Assembly: GCF_028330525.1 (NCBI RefSeq)
Contig: NZ_JAQMSD010000148.1
Location: forward strand, 62,001-126,000
DNA length: 64,000 bases
Direction: 5' to 3'
DNA from: Spirulina sp. CS-785/01
Lineage (GTDB): Bacteria; Cyanobacteriota; Cyanobacteriia; Cyanobacteriales; Spirulinaceae
A program made the position numbers and the translations under genes. The notes under the pieces were generated by a model that did not search any database, was not told the origin of the DNA, and worked only from the letters and a program-made list of their open reading frames with translations. Below are positions 52,582 through 60,579 of this stretch, piece after piece. The number at the start of each line of letters is the position of its first letter. The first letter of the stretch is position 1.

Positions 52582-53385
52582 TCACGAAACCCCGTATTTC
52601 ACTAAATAATCATACCAACCCTGCATCCCTTCCCCCGTCTTCGCCGAAACCTCAAAAATTGTCGCTTGGGGATTCATTTTTTGAATATTCATCAAAGCCT
52701 TATCCCGGTCAAACCCCACCACTTCCGCAATATCAACCTTATTCAATAACACCACATCCGCCGATTTAAACATAGTCGGATATTTCAAAGGTTTATCCTC
52801 TCCCTCCGTCGTAGATAGCATCACCACCCGCAAATTTTCCCCTAAATCATAAGACGCAGGACAAACTAAATTCCCGACATTTTCAACAATCAAAACATCA
52901 AGAGAATCTAAATCTAACTGTTGTGCCGCTTGTAAAACAATATCCGCCTCTAAATGACATAACGTTCCCGTCGTAATTTGAATAGTAGGGATACCTTTTT
53001 GTTGTAATCGTTGAGCATCATTATCAGTCTCTAAGTCCCCTACAACAACTCCACACGACAACTTTTCTTGTACCTCAAAAGCCGTTCTTTCTAACAGCGA
53101 AGTTTTACCCGAACCTGGAGAAGAAACTAAGTTTAAAACTAATAAACCTTTGTCTCTAAAAAACGCTCTATTCTGTTGAGCAAAAACTTCATTTTTCTGT
53201 AAAACTGATTCTTGTAACTTTACAGTTTTTTCCTGCTTTTTAGGGTGATGATGTCCATTCCCATGATGATGGGAATGTTCATGGTGATGTTCATGGGAAT
53301 GTTCATGGGAATGTTCATGATCATGTTGATGGTTATGGTGAATATGAACCAAATTTTTGTCACTACAGCCACAAGTTCCACACAT
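52582..53385 (-). CDS. hypB: Hydrogenase nickel incorporation GTPase HypB
   Basis: The 267-residue protein starts MCGTCGC (high-affinity nickel motif), then has a His-rich stretch (~15-50, with repeated HEHSHEH) that stores nickel. The SIMIBI-class G domain follows: P-loop SSPGSGKTSLL, switch VGDLETDNDAQR, VENVGNLVCPA (metal-site Cys) and NKVD. With HypA it loads Ni into [NiFe]-hydrogenase. ATG 53385 has GGAGG nine bases upstream, inside the end of hypA. The start is two bases past the hypA stop, so the genes are coupled. Confidence 0.97.
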   Translation of the reverse strand: MCGTCGCSDKNLVHIHHNHQHDHEHSHEHSHEHHHEHSHHHGNGHHHPKKQEKTVKLQESVLQKNEVFAQQNRAFFRDKGLLVLNLVSSPGSGKTSLLERTAFEVQEKLSCGVVVGDLETDNDAQRLQQKGIPTIQITTGTLCHLEADIVLQAAQQLDLDSLDVLIVENVGNLVCPASYDLGENLRVVMLSTTEGEDKPLKYPTMFKSADVVLLNKVDIAEVVGFDRDKALMNIQKMNPQATIFEVSAKTGEGMQGWYDYLVKYGVS

Positions 53386-53386
53386 T

Positions 53387-53743
53387 TTAAGCAACCTCCA
53401 GAGTTGTTAATTCTAATTCAGTTAATTCAATTTCTCGACCCGCAAGAGTTTGATAAACAATTTGTTTACATTGGGGACATTCATAAAAGAAGTCAGAGGG
53501 GTTAAATTCCTCTTGACAAGAAGGACAATAACACTTAACGGGAATCATCTCTATTTCTAGAGTTGCCCCTTCTGCCATTGTATCTTGTGTGACCACATCA
53601 AAGGCAAACTCTAACGCTTCTGGCACAACCCCGGACATTGCCCCGATACTCATTTTTAACCGCTTAATTTGACTGGCATTTTGCTCTTGTGCTTTCGCCA
53701 GGGCAATGTCTAGCGTTTGTTCCATAATACTCACTTCGTGCAT
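53387..53743 (-). CDS. hypA: Hydrogenase maturation nickel metallochaperone HypA
   Basis: The 118-residue protein begins MHEVSIME (H2 is the nickel ligand) and has a zinc-ribbon with CYCPSC and ECPQC. HypA delivers nickel together with HypB to the hydrogenase large subunit. I use the ATG at 53743, since the 29 upstream codons of the open frame are GGAGATGGG repeats. hypB follows immediately, and the maturation protease gene is 105 bases upstream on the same strand. Confidence 0.95.
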   Translation of the reverse strand: MHEVSIMEQTLDIALAKAQEQNASQIKRLKMSIGAMSGVVPEALEFAFDVVTQDTMAEGATLEIEMIPVKCYCPSCQEEFNPSDFFYECPQCKQIVYQTLAGREIELTELELTTLEVA

Positions 53744-53747
53744 AGTA

Positions 53748-53880
53748 GTTGATAGTTGATAGTTGATAGTTGAACTACTCCGGACACGGAGATGGGGGAG
53801 ATGGGGGAGATGGGGGAGAACCAAGAACAATTGTTAATTGTTTAATTGTTAATTGTTAATTGTTAATTGTTTAATGGTTT
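53748..53880. repeat. GTTGATA, GGGGGAGAT and TTAATTG tandem repeats
   Basis: Three kinds of short unit lie end to end between hypA and the protease gene, including seven-base TTAATTG copies that run into the 3' end of the protease gene. Confidence 0.8.
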
Positions 53881-54289
53881 CCACTGCCTCTTGAATGCCT
53901 TGTTGGGTGGTGGGGGAGAAGGTTTCGCCGAAGTCGAAGTTTACCGCAGGGATGAGTAACCAGTAAGCGTTGGGGGTGGCGTTGTAGAGGTGTTGGGTGA
54001 GGGAGAGGAGGGCTTGGGGACTGGTACTATGGGCGAGGGAGGTTTTGCTGGGGTTGGGTTCAATGGCGTAACACTGTAAACTGGTGTTCTCCTCACTCCG
54101 TTGGACATCCACAAAAATGACGGTCTGACTTTGGGCAATGGTATCGGCTAACTCTGGGGTTAACTGGTGAACGGACAAGCTATCCACTTCTGGGGTTTGC
54201 CAACGGTCTACTCTCTCTGCAACCGCTTGGCCGGCCCCGTCATCACTCCGCAATGTATTCCCATAACCAATGACTAGATAATTACGCAT
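53849..54289 (-). CDS. [NiFe]-hydrogenase maturation protease
   Basis: The 146-residue protein has the HyaD/HoxW signature VIGYGNTLRSDDGAGQAVAERV (metal-binding Asp), VIFVDVQRS for the second acidic site, and a C-terminal ILH-like helix. It cuts the C-terminal extension from the hydrogenase large subunit after nickel insertion. HoxW-type processing of a bidirectional hydrogenase is likely in a cyanobacterium, but the structural genes are not in the window, so HoxW versus HupW is left open. The last residues (QLTINN) are encoded by the TTAATTG repeat. Confidence 0.9.
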   Translation of the reverse strand: MRNYLVIGYGNTLRSDDGAGQAVAERVDRWQTPEVDSLSVHQLTPELADTIAQSQTVIFVDVQRSEENTSLQCYAIEPNPSKTSLAHSTSPQALLSLTQHLYNATPNAYWLLIPAVNFDFGETFSPTTQQGIQEAVETIKQLTINN

Positions 54290-54379
54290 ACTGCCACAAA
54301 ACGCCTACAGTTTCACTATGTCGGCTCTTGCGATAAACCTAGGCAAATTTAACCAAATCTTCCGAAACTTGGAGTTCAA

Positions 54380-54495
54380 CCAGAAAGGGGGGAGATAGGG
54401 GAGATGGGGAAGATGGGGGAGAACAAAGAACCAAGAACAAACAACATTACTGTTTACTGTTTACTGTTTACTGTTCCCTATCCCCTGTTCCCTTT
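54380..54495. repeat. GGGAGAT and TGTTTAC arrays
   Basis: Purine units and then heptamers TGTTTAC (three to four copies) lie between nagA and the protease gene. Confidence 0.8.
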
Positions 54496-54535
54496 TTCAC
54501 CAATAACTAAACAAGAAAAACTCATTATCCATTCA

Positions 54536-55666
54536 TTAACCCAGTCGTTGCCAGGTGAGTCTGTCTTGCTGACTCCAGCGTAAAAAGGAGGCGGGTTGTC
54601 CGACAGATAACCCTTTTAACCCGATGGCCTGACGGGGACTTTCGGTGGCTAAGGCAATGGCGGTTTCTATGGAAGTTACTCCCCAACGGACTAAGTTTTC
54701 GACTCCGACTAACAAGGGTAAGGTTGTCCCTGCTAATGTTCCTTCTGGGAGTCTTGCTGTTCCCGCTTTTACGGTAATTTTTCGACTATCCCAAGGATAC
54801 ATTCCATCGGGTAAACCTATGGGGGCTAACGCATCACTCACTAAAAATAGTCCTTGCTTTCCCTGCGCCGCCCGGAGTAGAATTTGCAGCATGGTGGGAC
54901 AAATGTGTTGGCCATCGGCAATAAAGCCACAGAAGACTTTTTCATGGGTCATGGCTTCTCCTAGCAAACCGGGGTTTCGATGATGTAACCCTGGCATGGC
55001 GTTAAAGGCGTGTGTCACCATGCTGGCCCCTTGTTGAAAGGCGGTTTTGGCTTGTTCTGCGGTGGCGAGGGAATGCCCTAAACTGACGGTAATGCCTTGG
55101 TTGCGTAAGTAGGGAATGGTGTCTCCTGTGGGGTCTAGTTCGGGGGCAAGGGTGATAATTTTGATAATGTCCCCATACTCTCCGATAACTCGTTTCACTT
55201 GTTCGAGGGTTAAGGGTAAGAGATGCTTTTCGGGATGGGCCCCTCGTTTTTTGGGGTTGAGAAAGGGCCCCTCTAAATGAATGCCTAAAATTTTCGCGTT
55301 TTGGGGGGGTTGTTGGTGGAGAAAGTCGGCGAAAACGGCGAGGGATTGTTGAATTTTATCAATGGCTGTGGTGACTAGGGTGGGACAATAGCTATCAATG
55401 CCTTGGGTCCAGAGATAATGGCTAATTTTAGGTAAAATCGGTATATCTTGGGGGGTGAGGTCGGGGAAGGCTAACCCTAAACCGCCGTTAATTTGTAGAT
55501 CAATGCCCCCTAGGGAAAGCCAGTCTCCGGCTAGGTCTAGGATATCCCCGGTTGCTGTTTCGGTTTGGGGGCGAATGGCTTGGATGTGGCCTTGGCGGAT
55601 GGTAATTTGTTGTAGTTCGGAAAGGCCGACTAATCTGGCGTTAATGATGGTGCAATTATTGAGCAT
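54536..55666 (-). CDS. nagA: N-acetylglucosamine-6-phosphate deacetylase
   Basis: The 376-residue protein fits NagA: an amidohydrolase barrel with GGIDLQINGGLG in place of the classical HxH, LGIHLEGPFLNPKKRGAH (metal and substrate loop), SLGHSLATAEQA, THAFNAMPGLHHRNPG and LVSDALAPIGLPDG. It turns GlcNAc-6-P into glucosamine-6-P in amino-sugar recycling. The first metal motif reads DLQIN, as in mono-metal NagA enzymes. MurQ and a NagZ-like enzyme are encoded elsewhere in the window. The decayed GNAT gene overlaps its start. Confidence 0.93.
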   Translation of the reverse strand: MLNNCTIINARLVGLSELQQITIRQGHIQAIRPQTETATGDILDLAGDWLSLGGIDLQINGGLGLAFPDLTPQDIPILPKISHYLWTQGIDSYCPTLVTTAIDKIQQSLAVFADFLHQQPPQNAKILGIHLEGPFLNPKKRGAHPEKHLLPLTLEQVKRVIGEYGDIIKIITLAPELDPTGDTIPYLRNQGITVSLGHSLATAEQAKTAFQQGASMVTHAFNAMPGLHHRNPGLLGEAMTHEKVFCGFIADGQHICPTMLQILLRAAQGKQGLFLVSDALAPIGLPDGMYPWDSRKITVKAGTARLPEGTLAGTTLPLLVGVENLVRWGVTSIETAIALATESPRQAIGLKGLSVGQPASFLRWSQQDRLTWQRLG

Positions 55667-56087
55667 TTTTATACTGAATTAAACAAAGTTGGCCATTTTG
55701 GTCTGTGAAGCCTCATTTTTTCTAGAATTTGACCATTTCTGACCTATAGGTGAGGGAGAAGACTTCGATGGCCAGTAAATGGGGATGCTGGAGAAGGGGT
55801 GTTGTTAATTTTCGCCCTCGTCCTTGCTTTGGGTGGGTTGCAGGGAGGATAAGATCAAAAATATAAGTGTGATCAATATAGTTGGTGAGGAGGCGAGAAA
55901 AGGCGACGAGATGGTTGTTGTGCGGCTCACAAAATGCGACAATTTCTTTAGAATGTTGTAGCATTTTGGGAATATCTCGTCGTTGTCTCGGAAGAATTAA
56001 AAGCAATTGCGTCCACCATGGCTTTTGGTATAGTTGGTATAAGTCTTCTAGGTGAGCTTCGCTGAGATGTTCGATCGCAATATACAT
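55656..56087 (-). pseudogene. GNAT N-acetyltransferase with two in-frame stops
   Basis: The first 121 codons encode a GNAT-like domain (AFSRLLTNYIDHTYIFDLIL; QGRGRKL is the acetyl-CoA loop region). The frame stops at TAG (55722-55724) right after SEMVKF. If read through, the frame continues KK, a TGA at 55713, then GFTDQNGQLCLIQYKNAQ, which is the usual end of this family, where F-Y-x-x-W-G-F is expected. Two nonsense mutations therefore truncate the last strand. A shortened product could still be made. It is divergent from purE. Confidence 0.75.
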
Positions 56088-56102
56088 AAACTATTTTAGA
56101 TT

Positions 56103-56630
56103 ATGAGTGATACTCCCTCAGTCATCGGCATCATTATGGGTAGCGATTCCGATTTACCGACCATGCAGGCTGCGATTCGGGTCTGTGAAGATTTTAACAT
56201 TCCCTGTGAAGTGGCGATTGTTTCGGCTCACCGAACGCCAGAGCGGATGGTAGAGTACGCTAAAACCGCCCATACTCGCGGAATTAAGGTGATTATCGCC
56301 GGGGCCGGAGGGGCGGCCCATTTGCCGGGTATGGTGGCTTCTCTGACTCCTCTCCCGGTGGTGGGAGTTCCGGTGAAAACGCGATCGCTACAGGGGGTGG
56401 ATTCTCTCTATTCTATTGTACAGATGCCCCGTGGGATTCCGGTGGCGACGGTGGCGATTAATAATGCCCAAAATGCGGGTCTTTTGGCGGTACAAATTTT
56501 AGCGTCTCAACAACCTGAATTGTTAGACCAGGTTTTACAATACCGTGAGATGTTACAACAATCGGTTTTAGAGAAGCAAGATAAGTTAGAGCAATTGGGA
56601 TATCAAGACTATTTGGCCACGATGGGATAA
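56103..56630 (+). CDS. purE: 5-(carboxyamino)imidazole ribonucleotide mutase
   Basis: The 175-residue protein has all PurE class I motifs: [12 protein letters not shown] (10-21), [10 protein letters not shown] (catalytic His), [13 protein letters not shown] and GVPV. PurE moves the carboxylate of N5-CAIR to make CAIR in purine synthesis. It stands alone, divergent from the broken GNAT gene. After the stop is GATCTCT/AGAGATC and a set of AGAGATTAACGT-like tandem units (~56660-56700). Confidence 0.97.
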   Translation: MSDTPSVIGIIMGSDSDLPTMQAAIRVCEDFNIPCEVAIVSAHRTPERMVEYAKTAHTRGIKVIIAGAGGAAHLPGMVASLTPLPVVGVPVKTRSLQGVDSLYSIVQMPRGIPVATVAINNAQNAGLLAVQILASQQPELLDQVLQYREMLQQSVLEKQDKLEQLGYQDYLATMG

Positions 56631-56824
56631 GGGCCGTAGGGGTTATCGGGTTGATCTCTGCGATAGAGATCAATGTAGAGATTAACGTAGAGATTAATGC
56701 TAGGTCTTGATGAATTGAGACGTTTTACTCAAATTTTCACGGTTTTCGAGTCAGAAAAGCTAGACCGTTTTGGGCTAGTGTTCCTTTGTTATATCGCTCT
56801 TTTAGCCTCAGTTTCTGGTGGCCT

Positions 56825-58462
56825 ATGTCTTATTTTCTTGTTTTTCATCCCAAGACTGCAACGGAACGGGTGTATAAGTTGCAATGGGGAATTAATACCT
56901 TAGGACGTTCTCCCCACAATCTCATTTCTATCCCCCATAATAGTTTATCTCGTCGTCATGCGACAATTGTAGTGGAACGCGATCGCTTGATTCTCAAAGA
57001 TTTAAAAAGTCTCAATGGCACTTTTGTCAATCAAACTCGCATTACTGAAAAAATTATTAAAGATGGCGATCGCATTACTTGTGGTTTAGTCGATTTTCTC
57101 TTAATTGATTCTCTGAATGAGTCGGAAACAACAGACCAATTAGATACAGAAGGCATTAAAATTGTTCAACAAGTATCTCCCCAACAAAAACAGGTTAGTT
57201 ACCGAGATTTTCTCGCACCTAAAGCGAAACAAGATACCGCGTTAAAACTGAGAGAGAGTGATGATACTCAACGCTCAGTTGATAAATTAAAAATTTTATT
57301 AGAAATTAGTAAAGAATTATCGAGTCCTGAAGACTCGAATCAATTATTAGAAAAGGTTTTAGATTTATTATTAGAAATTATTAGCGTGGATCGAGCCGCC
57401 ATTTTATTGGTTCACGAAAACACGGGCAAATTGCAACAAAAAGCCGCGCGATCGCGCAATAACCTGTCCGTGAATTATCAATTTTATAGCACCAAAATCA
57501 TCAATTACGTTTACCGCAAACAAACCGCCGTCCTCACCGATGATGCCAAAATTGACCAACGCTTTGAAGGCTCACAGTCCATCCTCAGCCAAGCCATTCG
57601 CGCTTCCATGTGTGTCCCCCTCCAACCCAAAGACAACGTAATTGGCGTACTATACGTCGATAATTTATCCCAATCCAAAGCCTATACCCAAGAAGACCTA
57701 GAATTTCTCATCGCCTTAGCCAACCAAGCAGCCATTGCCATCGAAAACACCCGTCTCACCAACCAAATGCGCGAAGAAGCCGTATGGCGAGATAAACTCG
57801 AACGCTTCTTCCCCGCAACCGTCAGTCGTAAACTACGAGAAGCAGGCAACCTCGACATTATCGAAACCGAAATCACCGCCTTATTCGCCGATATCAGCAA
57901 CTTCACGCAAATGTCCTCCACCATGCAGCCCCGGGAAGTCATCGAAATGCTCAACGATTACTTTAACGTCATGGTTGAAGAAATCGTCTTTGCCAAAGAA
58001 GGCACATTAGAAAAATATATCGGCGATGCACTCCTCGCCATTTGGGGGGCCCCCTATCCCCAAGAAAACGATGCCGATCGCGCCGTACAAGCAGCCATCG
58101 AAATGCAATACGCCGTCCGTCGTCTCAACCGGGAATGGCAAGAAAAAAACCGCCAACCCATCGCCATTCATATCGGTTTAAACACCGGCCCAGTCGCTGC
58201 GGGAAATATCGGCTCTAAACGCCTCTTACAATACGCCGCCATTGGCGACACCACCAACGTCACCAGTCGTATCTGTAACGTCGCCAAAGCCAACCAAATT
58301 CTCCTCTCCCAAAACACCGTCGATAAATTAACCCATGATCTCCCCCTCGAAAAACTCCCCTTAATTCGAGTCAAAGGCAAAAAACACCCCTTACAACTCT
58401 ATCGCCTCCACTGGAAAAAAATTAACACCCACACGACAATTCCCACCCCAGAGGAGTTGTAG
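56825..58462 (+). CDS. FHA-GAF-adenylate cyclase
   Basis: A 545-residue signalling protein. The FHA domain (~1-95: LGRSPHNLISIPHNSLSRRHA, LKSLNGTFVNQTRI) is followed by a GAF domain (~155-310: LDLLLEIISVDRAAILLV; CVPLQPKDNVIGVLYVDN) and a class III cyclase (~355-520) with both metal Asp (LFADISNF, YIGDALLAIWGAP) and the N/R pair in IGDTTNVTSRIC. It should make cAMP in response to a GAF ligand and a phosphorylated partner. ATG 56825 is chosen because FHA begins at YFLVFHPK; the upstream in-frame ATG 56786 adds 13 residues. Confidence 0.92.
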   Translation: MSYFLVFHPKTATERVYKLQWGINTLGRSPHNLISIPHNSLSRRHATIVVERDRLILKDLKSLNGTFVNQTRITEKIIKDGDRITCGLVDFLLIDSLNESETTDQLDTEGIKIVQQVSPQQKQVSYRDFLAPKAKQDTALKLRESDDTQRSVDKLKILLEISKELSSPEDSNQLLEKVLDLLLEIISVDRAAILLVHENTGKLQQKAARSRNNLSVNYQFYSTKIINYVYRKQTAVLTDDAKIDQRFEGSQSILSQAIRASMCVPLQPKDNVIGVLYVDNLSQSKAYTQEDLEFLIALANQAAIAIENTRLTNQMREEAVWRDKLERFFPATVSRKLREAGNLDIIETEITALFADISNFTQMSSTMQPREVIEMLNDYFNVMVEEIVFAKEGTLEKYIGDALLAIWGAPYPQENDADRAVQAAIEMQYAVRRLNREWQEKNRQPIAIHIGLNTGPVAAGNIGSKRLLQYAAIGDTTNVTSRICNVAKANQILLSQNTVDKLTHDLPLEKLPLIRVKGKKHPLQLYRLHWKKINTHTTIPTPEEL

Positions 58463-58465
58463 GTT

Positions 58466-58622
58466 TGGGTAATGGGTAATGGGTAATGGGTAATTGGTTT
58501 GGTAATTGGTAATTGGTAATAAATAATTAATCAATCTTTATCTCCCCCATCCCCCCCATCTTCCCCATCTCCTCCATCTCCTCCATCTCCTCCATCTCCC
58601 CCATCTCCCATCTCCTCCATCT
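58466..58622. repeat. GGGTAAT heptamers and CTCCATCTC arrays
   Basis: Seven-base units (GGGTAAT, then TTGGTAA) are followed by CATCTCCTC 9-mers. The CTTTGTGTCCTTTGTG repeat ends the array near 58650. Confidence 0.85.
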
Positions 58623-58665
58623 TCCCTTTGTGTCCTTTGTGTCTTTGTGGTTAACTCATCAACTA

Positions 58666-59646
58666 TCAAACCCCTCTTTCATAGGAATAAATATCCCCAA
58701 CTTGCTCAAATAACTCATCAGAACAACGGGATAATTCCTGAATATCCTCCGACCGAATCAAAGGTTGTAACGATTCCATATTTTTTTGAATCTGTTGGCG
58801 ATTTTCCGTGAGTCCAGAAATCATCGCACCAACCCCCGGTTGCTGAATTAACCAATTGAGAGCCACTTGAGACACAGAAAACTGATACTTTTTGCCAATT
58901 TCTGCCATTTTACTCAGCAACGTCTGAACCCCTTGCCAATCACCATGTTTCGCAATCATATTACTATAATAAAACCCGCGAGCGTGTTCCCCTTCAGCAG
59001 GAGGACTTTTAACCCCTAAAAATTTATCCGACAAAAAACCCCCAGCCAACGGACCATAACACAACAATTGAATGTTATTCTCGACGCAGAGTTCCTGCAT
59101 CGACTTCTCCACCCGTCGATCAATTAAACTATATTGCACTTGATGGGTTTGAATCGGCGCGTATTCGAGAGCTTTTTTTAACATCAGCGTGTCAAAATTC
59201 GTCACCCCTAATTGATGAATTTTACCCTGTTCTAAATACCGATTCAATACCTTAAACGTCTCCGCAAAATCTAACTGAGGATTGTGCCAATGGACTTGTA
59301 AACAATCTAGATAATCTCGCTGTAAATTTCGTAACGAATTCTCAACTTTAGACTGAATTTGTTTAGGCGTAGGAAGGCCATTAAAAAACACCGCTTTCGT
59401 ATAAATTTTACAGTCGGTTCTCCCTTTTAAACATTTCCCTAAAAGACGCTCACTGCGTCCATAAATATCAGCCGTATCAAAAATTCTAACTCCCCAGGCT
59501 TGATAAGTGCCAATGGTGCGTTCAATGTCTTCTTCCGTGAGAGATTTCCAACTCCGATCATCGAGTTGCCAACAACCGAGAATAATAGAATCGGCGATGG
59601 TTTTGGCTTGAGTATTCATTGCGGCGGTTTGCGGATTATTCCCCAT
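58666..59646 (-). CDS. Aldo/keto reductase
   Basis: The 326-residue protein is an AKR barrel with the tetrad placed in RIFDTADIYGRSERLLG (Asp, Tyr), IYTKAVF (Lys) and LQVHWHN (His). The cofactor-binding end includes GAMISGLTENRQQIQKNM. Substrates are unknown. The ATG at 59646 overlaps the yjbQ stop by 11 bases, indicating coupling; an internal ATG at 59619 (MNTQAKTI) resembles the start of homologues. Neither has a strong ribosome site. Confidence 0.88.
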   Translation of the reverse strand: MGNNPQTAAMNTQAKTIADSIILGCWQLDDRSWKSLTEEDIERTIGTYQAWGVRIFDTADIYGRSERLLGKCLKGRTDCKIYTKAVFFNGLPTPKQIQSKVENSLRNLQRDYLDCLQVHWHNPQLDFAETFKVLNRYLEQGKIHQLGVTNFDTLMLKKALEYAPIQTHQVQYSLIDRRVEKSMQELCVENNIQLLCYGPLAGGFLSDKFLGVKSPPAEGEHARGFYYSNMIAKHGDWQGVQTLLSKMAEIGKKYQFSVSQVALNWLIQQPGVGAMISGLTENRQQIQKNMESLQPLIRSEDIQELSRCSDELFEQVGDIYSYERGV

Positions 59647-60052
59647 AAATAGTCACGAGAATGCGACGTTGACGAGGCCGGACATCACATTCGAGATGAA
59701 AAATTTGTTGCCAAGTCCCCAGTTCAAGTTTTCCCTGAGTCACAGGCACGGTTAAAGATGGCCCCAGTAACGTGGCGTGTAAATGGGAATGGCCATTGCC
59801 ATCGTGCCACGTTTGCTCATGTTTATATTCTAAACTAGGGGGGATTAATTTCCGGAGCGTTTCCGGTAAATCTTGCCGCAATCCGGGTTCAAATTCGATC
59901 GCGCCAATGGCCCCCGTACTGCCTATATTAAAAATATGGGCAATTCCGGTTTGAATGTTGCTTTTTTGGACAATAGACTGGATATCTTGGGTTAAATCGT
60001 GCAGATCTCCATCGGCACGAGTCGAAAGGTCCAGTTGTTCTTGATGAACCAT
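59636..60052 (-). CDS. yjbQ: YjbQ (UPF0047) family protein
   Basis: The 138-residue protein has the UPF0047 pattern GIAHIFNIGSTGAIGAIEFEPGL, EHTWHDGNGHSHL-like EQTWHDGNGHSHLHATLLGPS, LGTWQQIFHLECDVRPRQRRI. The family is labelled secondary thiamine-phosphate synthase on weak evidence. Histidines of the HDGNGHSH loop bind a metal. The aldo/keto reductase gene overlaps its end. Confidence 0.9.
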   Translation of the reverse strand: MVHQEQLDLSTRADGDLHDLTQDIQSIVQKSNIQTGIAHIFNIGSTGAIGAIEFEPGLRQDLPETLRKLIPPSLEYKHEQTWHDGNGHSHLHATLLGPSLTVPVTQGKLELGTWQQIFHLECDVRPRQRRILVTIYGE

Positions 60053-60082
60053 AAGTCTGCTCTGGTGTACGTTTTTTAGTCT

Positions 60083-60508
60083 TTAATCAAATAAATCCAG
60101 GGGAAGATGGCCATAAACCCCATTGACTAAATCATCTTCGGCTTGACAAGCGACTAAAACCCCACGATAGTTTCCCTCCTCATAGTCGGTTAAGTAATGG
60201 GAGAGGGTGGCGGTATTGAATTTAATATAAACGGGAGTCTCCACGGGGGAGATTTCTTCGAGCTTGAAGGGGATGGTATAGCCGAAGGCGGTTAAGTAAT
60301 GACTAAGTGCGGTATAACCTTGATAGGCGTTATCGGCACAAATCCCTAAGTTCTCCGCTTCGGACTCTTTCACCATTAATAAGAGGGCGTTTTGGAGTTG
60401 TTCTTTTTCTTGGGAGGATTGAACGGTTTTAACTTCTGCACAGCTAAAGGTGTCTAGGAGTTGCCGAGCTTGGGTGAGGGTCGGCGTATCAGTGGTAAAA
60501 TCGGACAT
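60083..60508 (-). CDS. DUF1824 family protein
   Basis: The 141-residue protein shows the DUF1824 pattern: ARQLLDTFSCAEVKTVQSSQE, LGICADNAYQGYTALSHYLTAFGYTIPF, VYIKFNTATLSHYLTDYEEGNYRGVLVACQ and an acidic end GVYGHLPLDLFD. The family occurs in cyanobacteria, and its role is not known. It precedes yjbQ on the same strand with a 30-base gap, so they are likely co-transcribed. Confidence 0.85.
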   Translation of the reverse strand: MSDFTTDTPTLTQARQLLDTFSCAEVKTVQSSQEKEQLQNALLLMVKESEAENLGICADNAYQGYTALSHYLTAFGYTIPFKLEEISPVETPVYIKFNTATLSHYLTDYEEGNYRGVLVACQAEDDLVNGVYGHLPLDLFD

Positions 60509-60579
60509 AAGAGCAATCTGTTGGGCAGTTTACGAAGCTATCAGTCCCACTGTAGTATAAATCCGCCTGTTGAGGGAAA

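Noticed and set aside
56697-56903. A 68-codon frame overlapping the start of the FHA-GAF-cyclase gene
   Set aside because: The cyclase frame carries the FHA domain through this region; the other frame is a shadow, although it looks hydrophobic.
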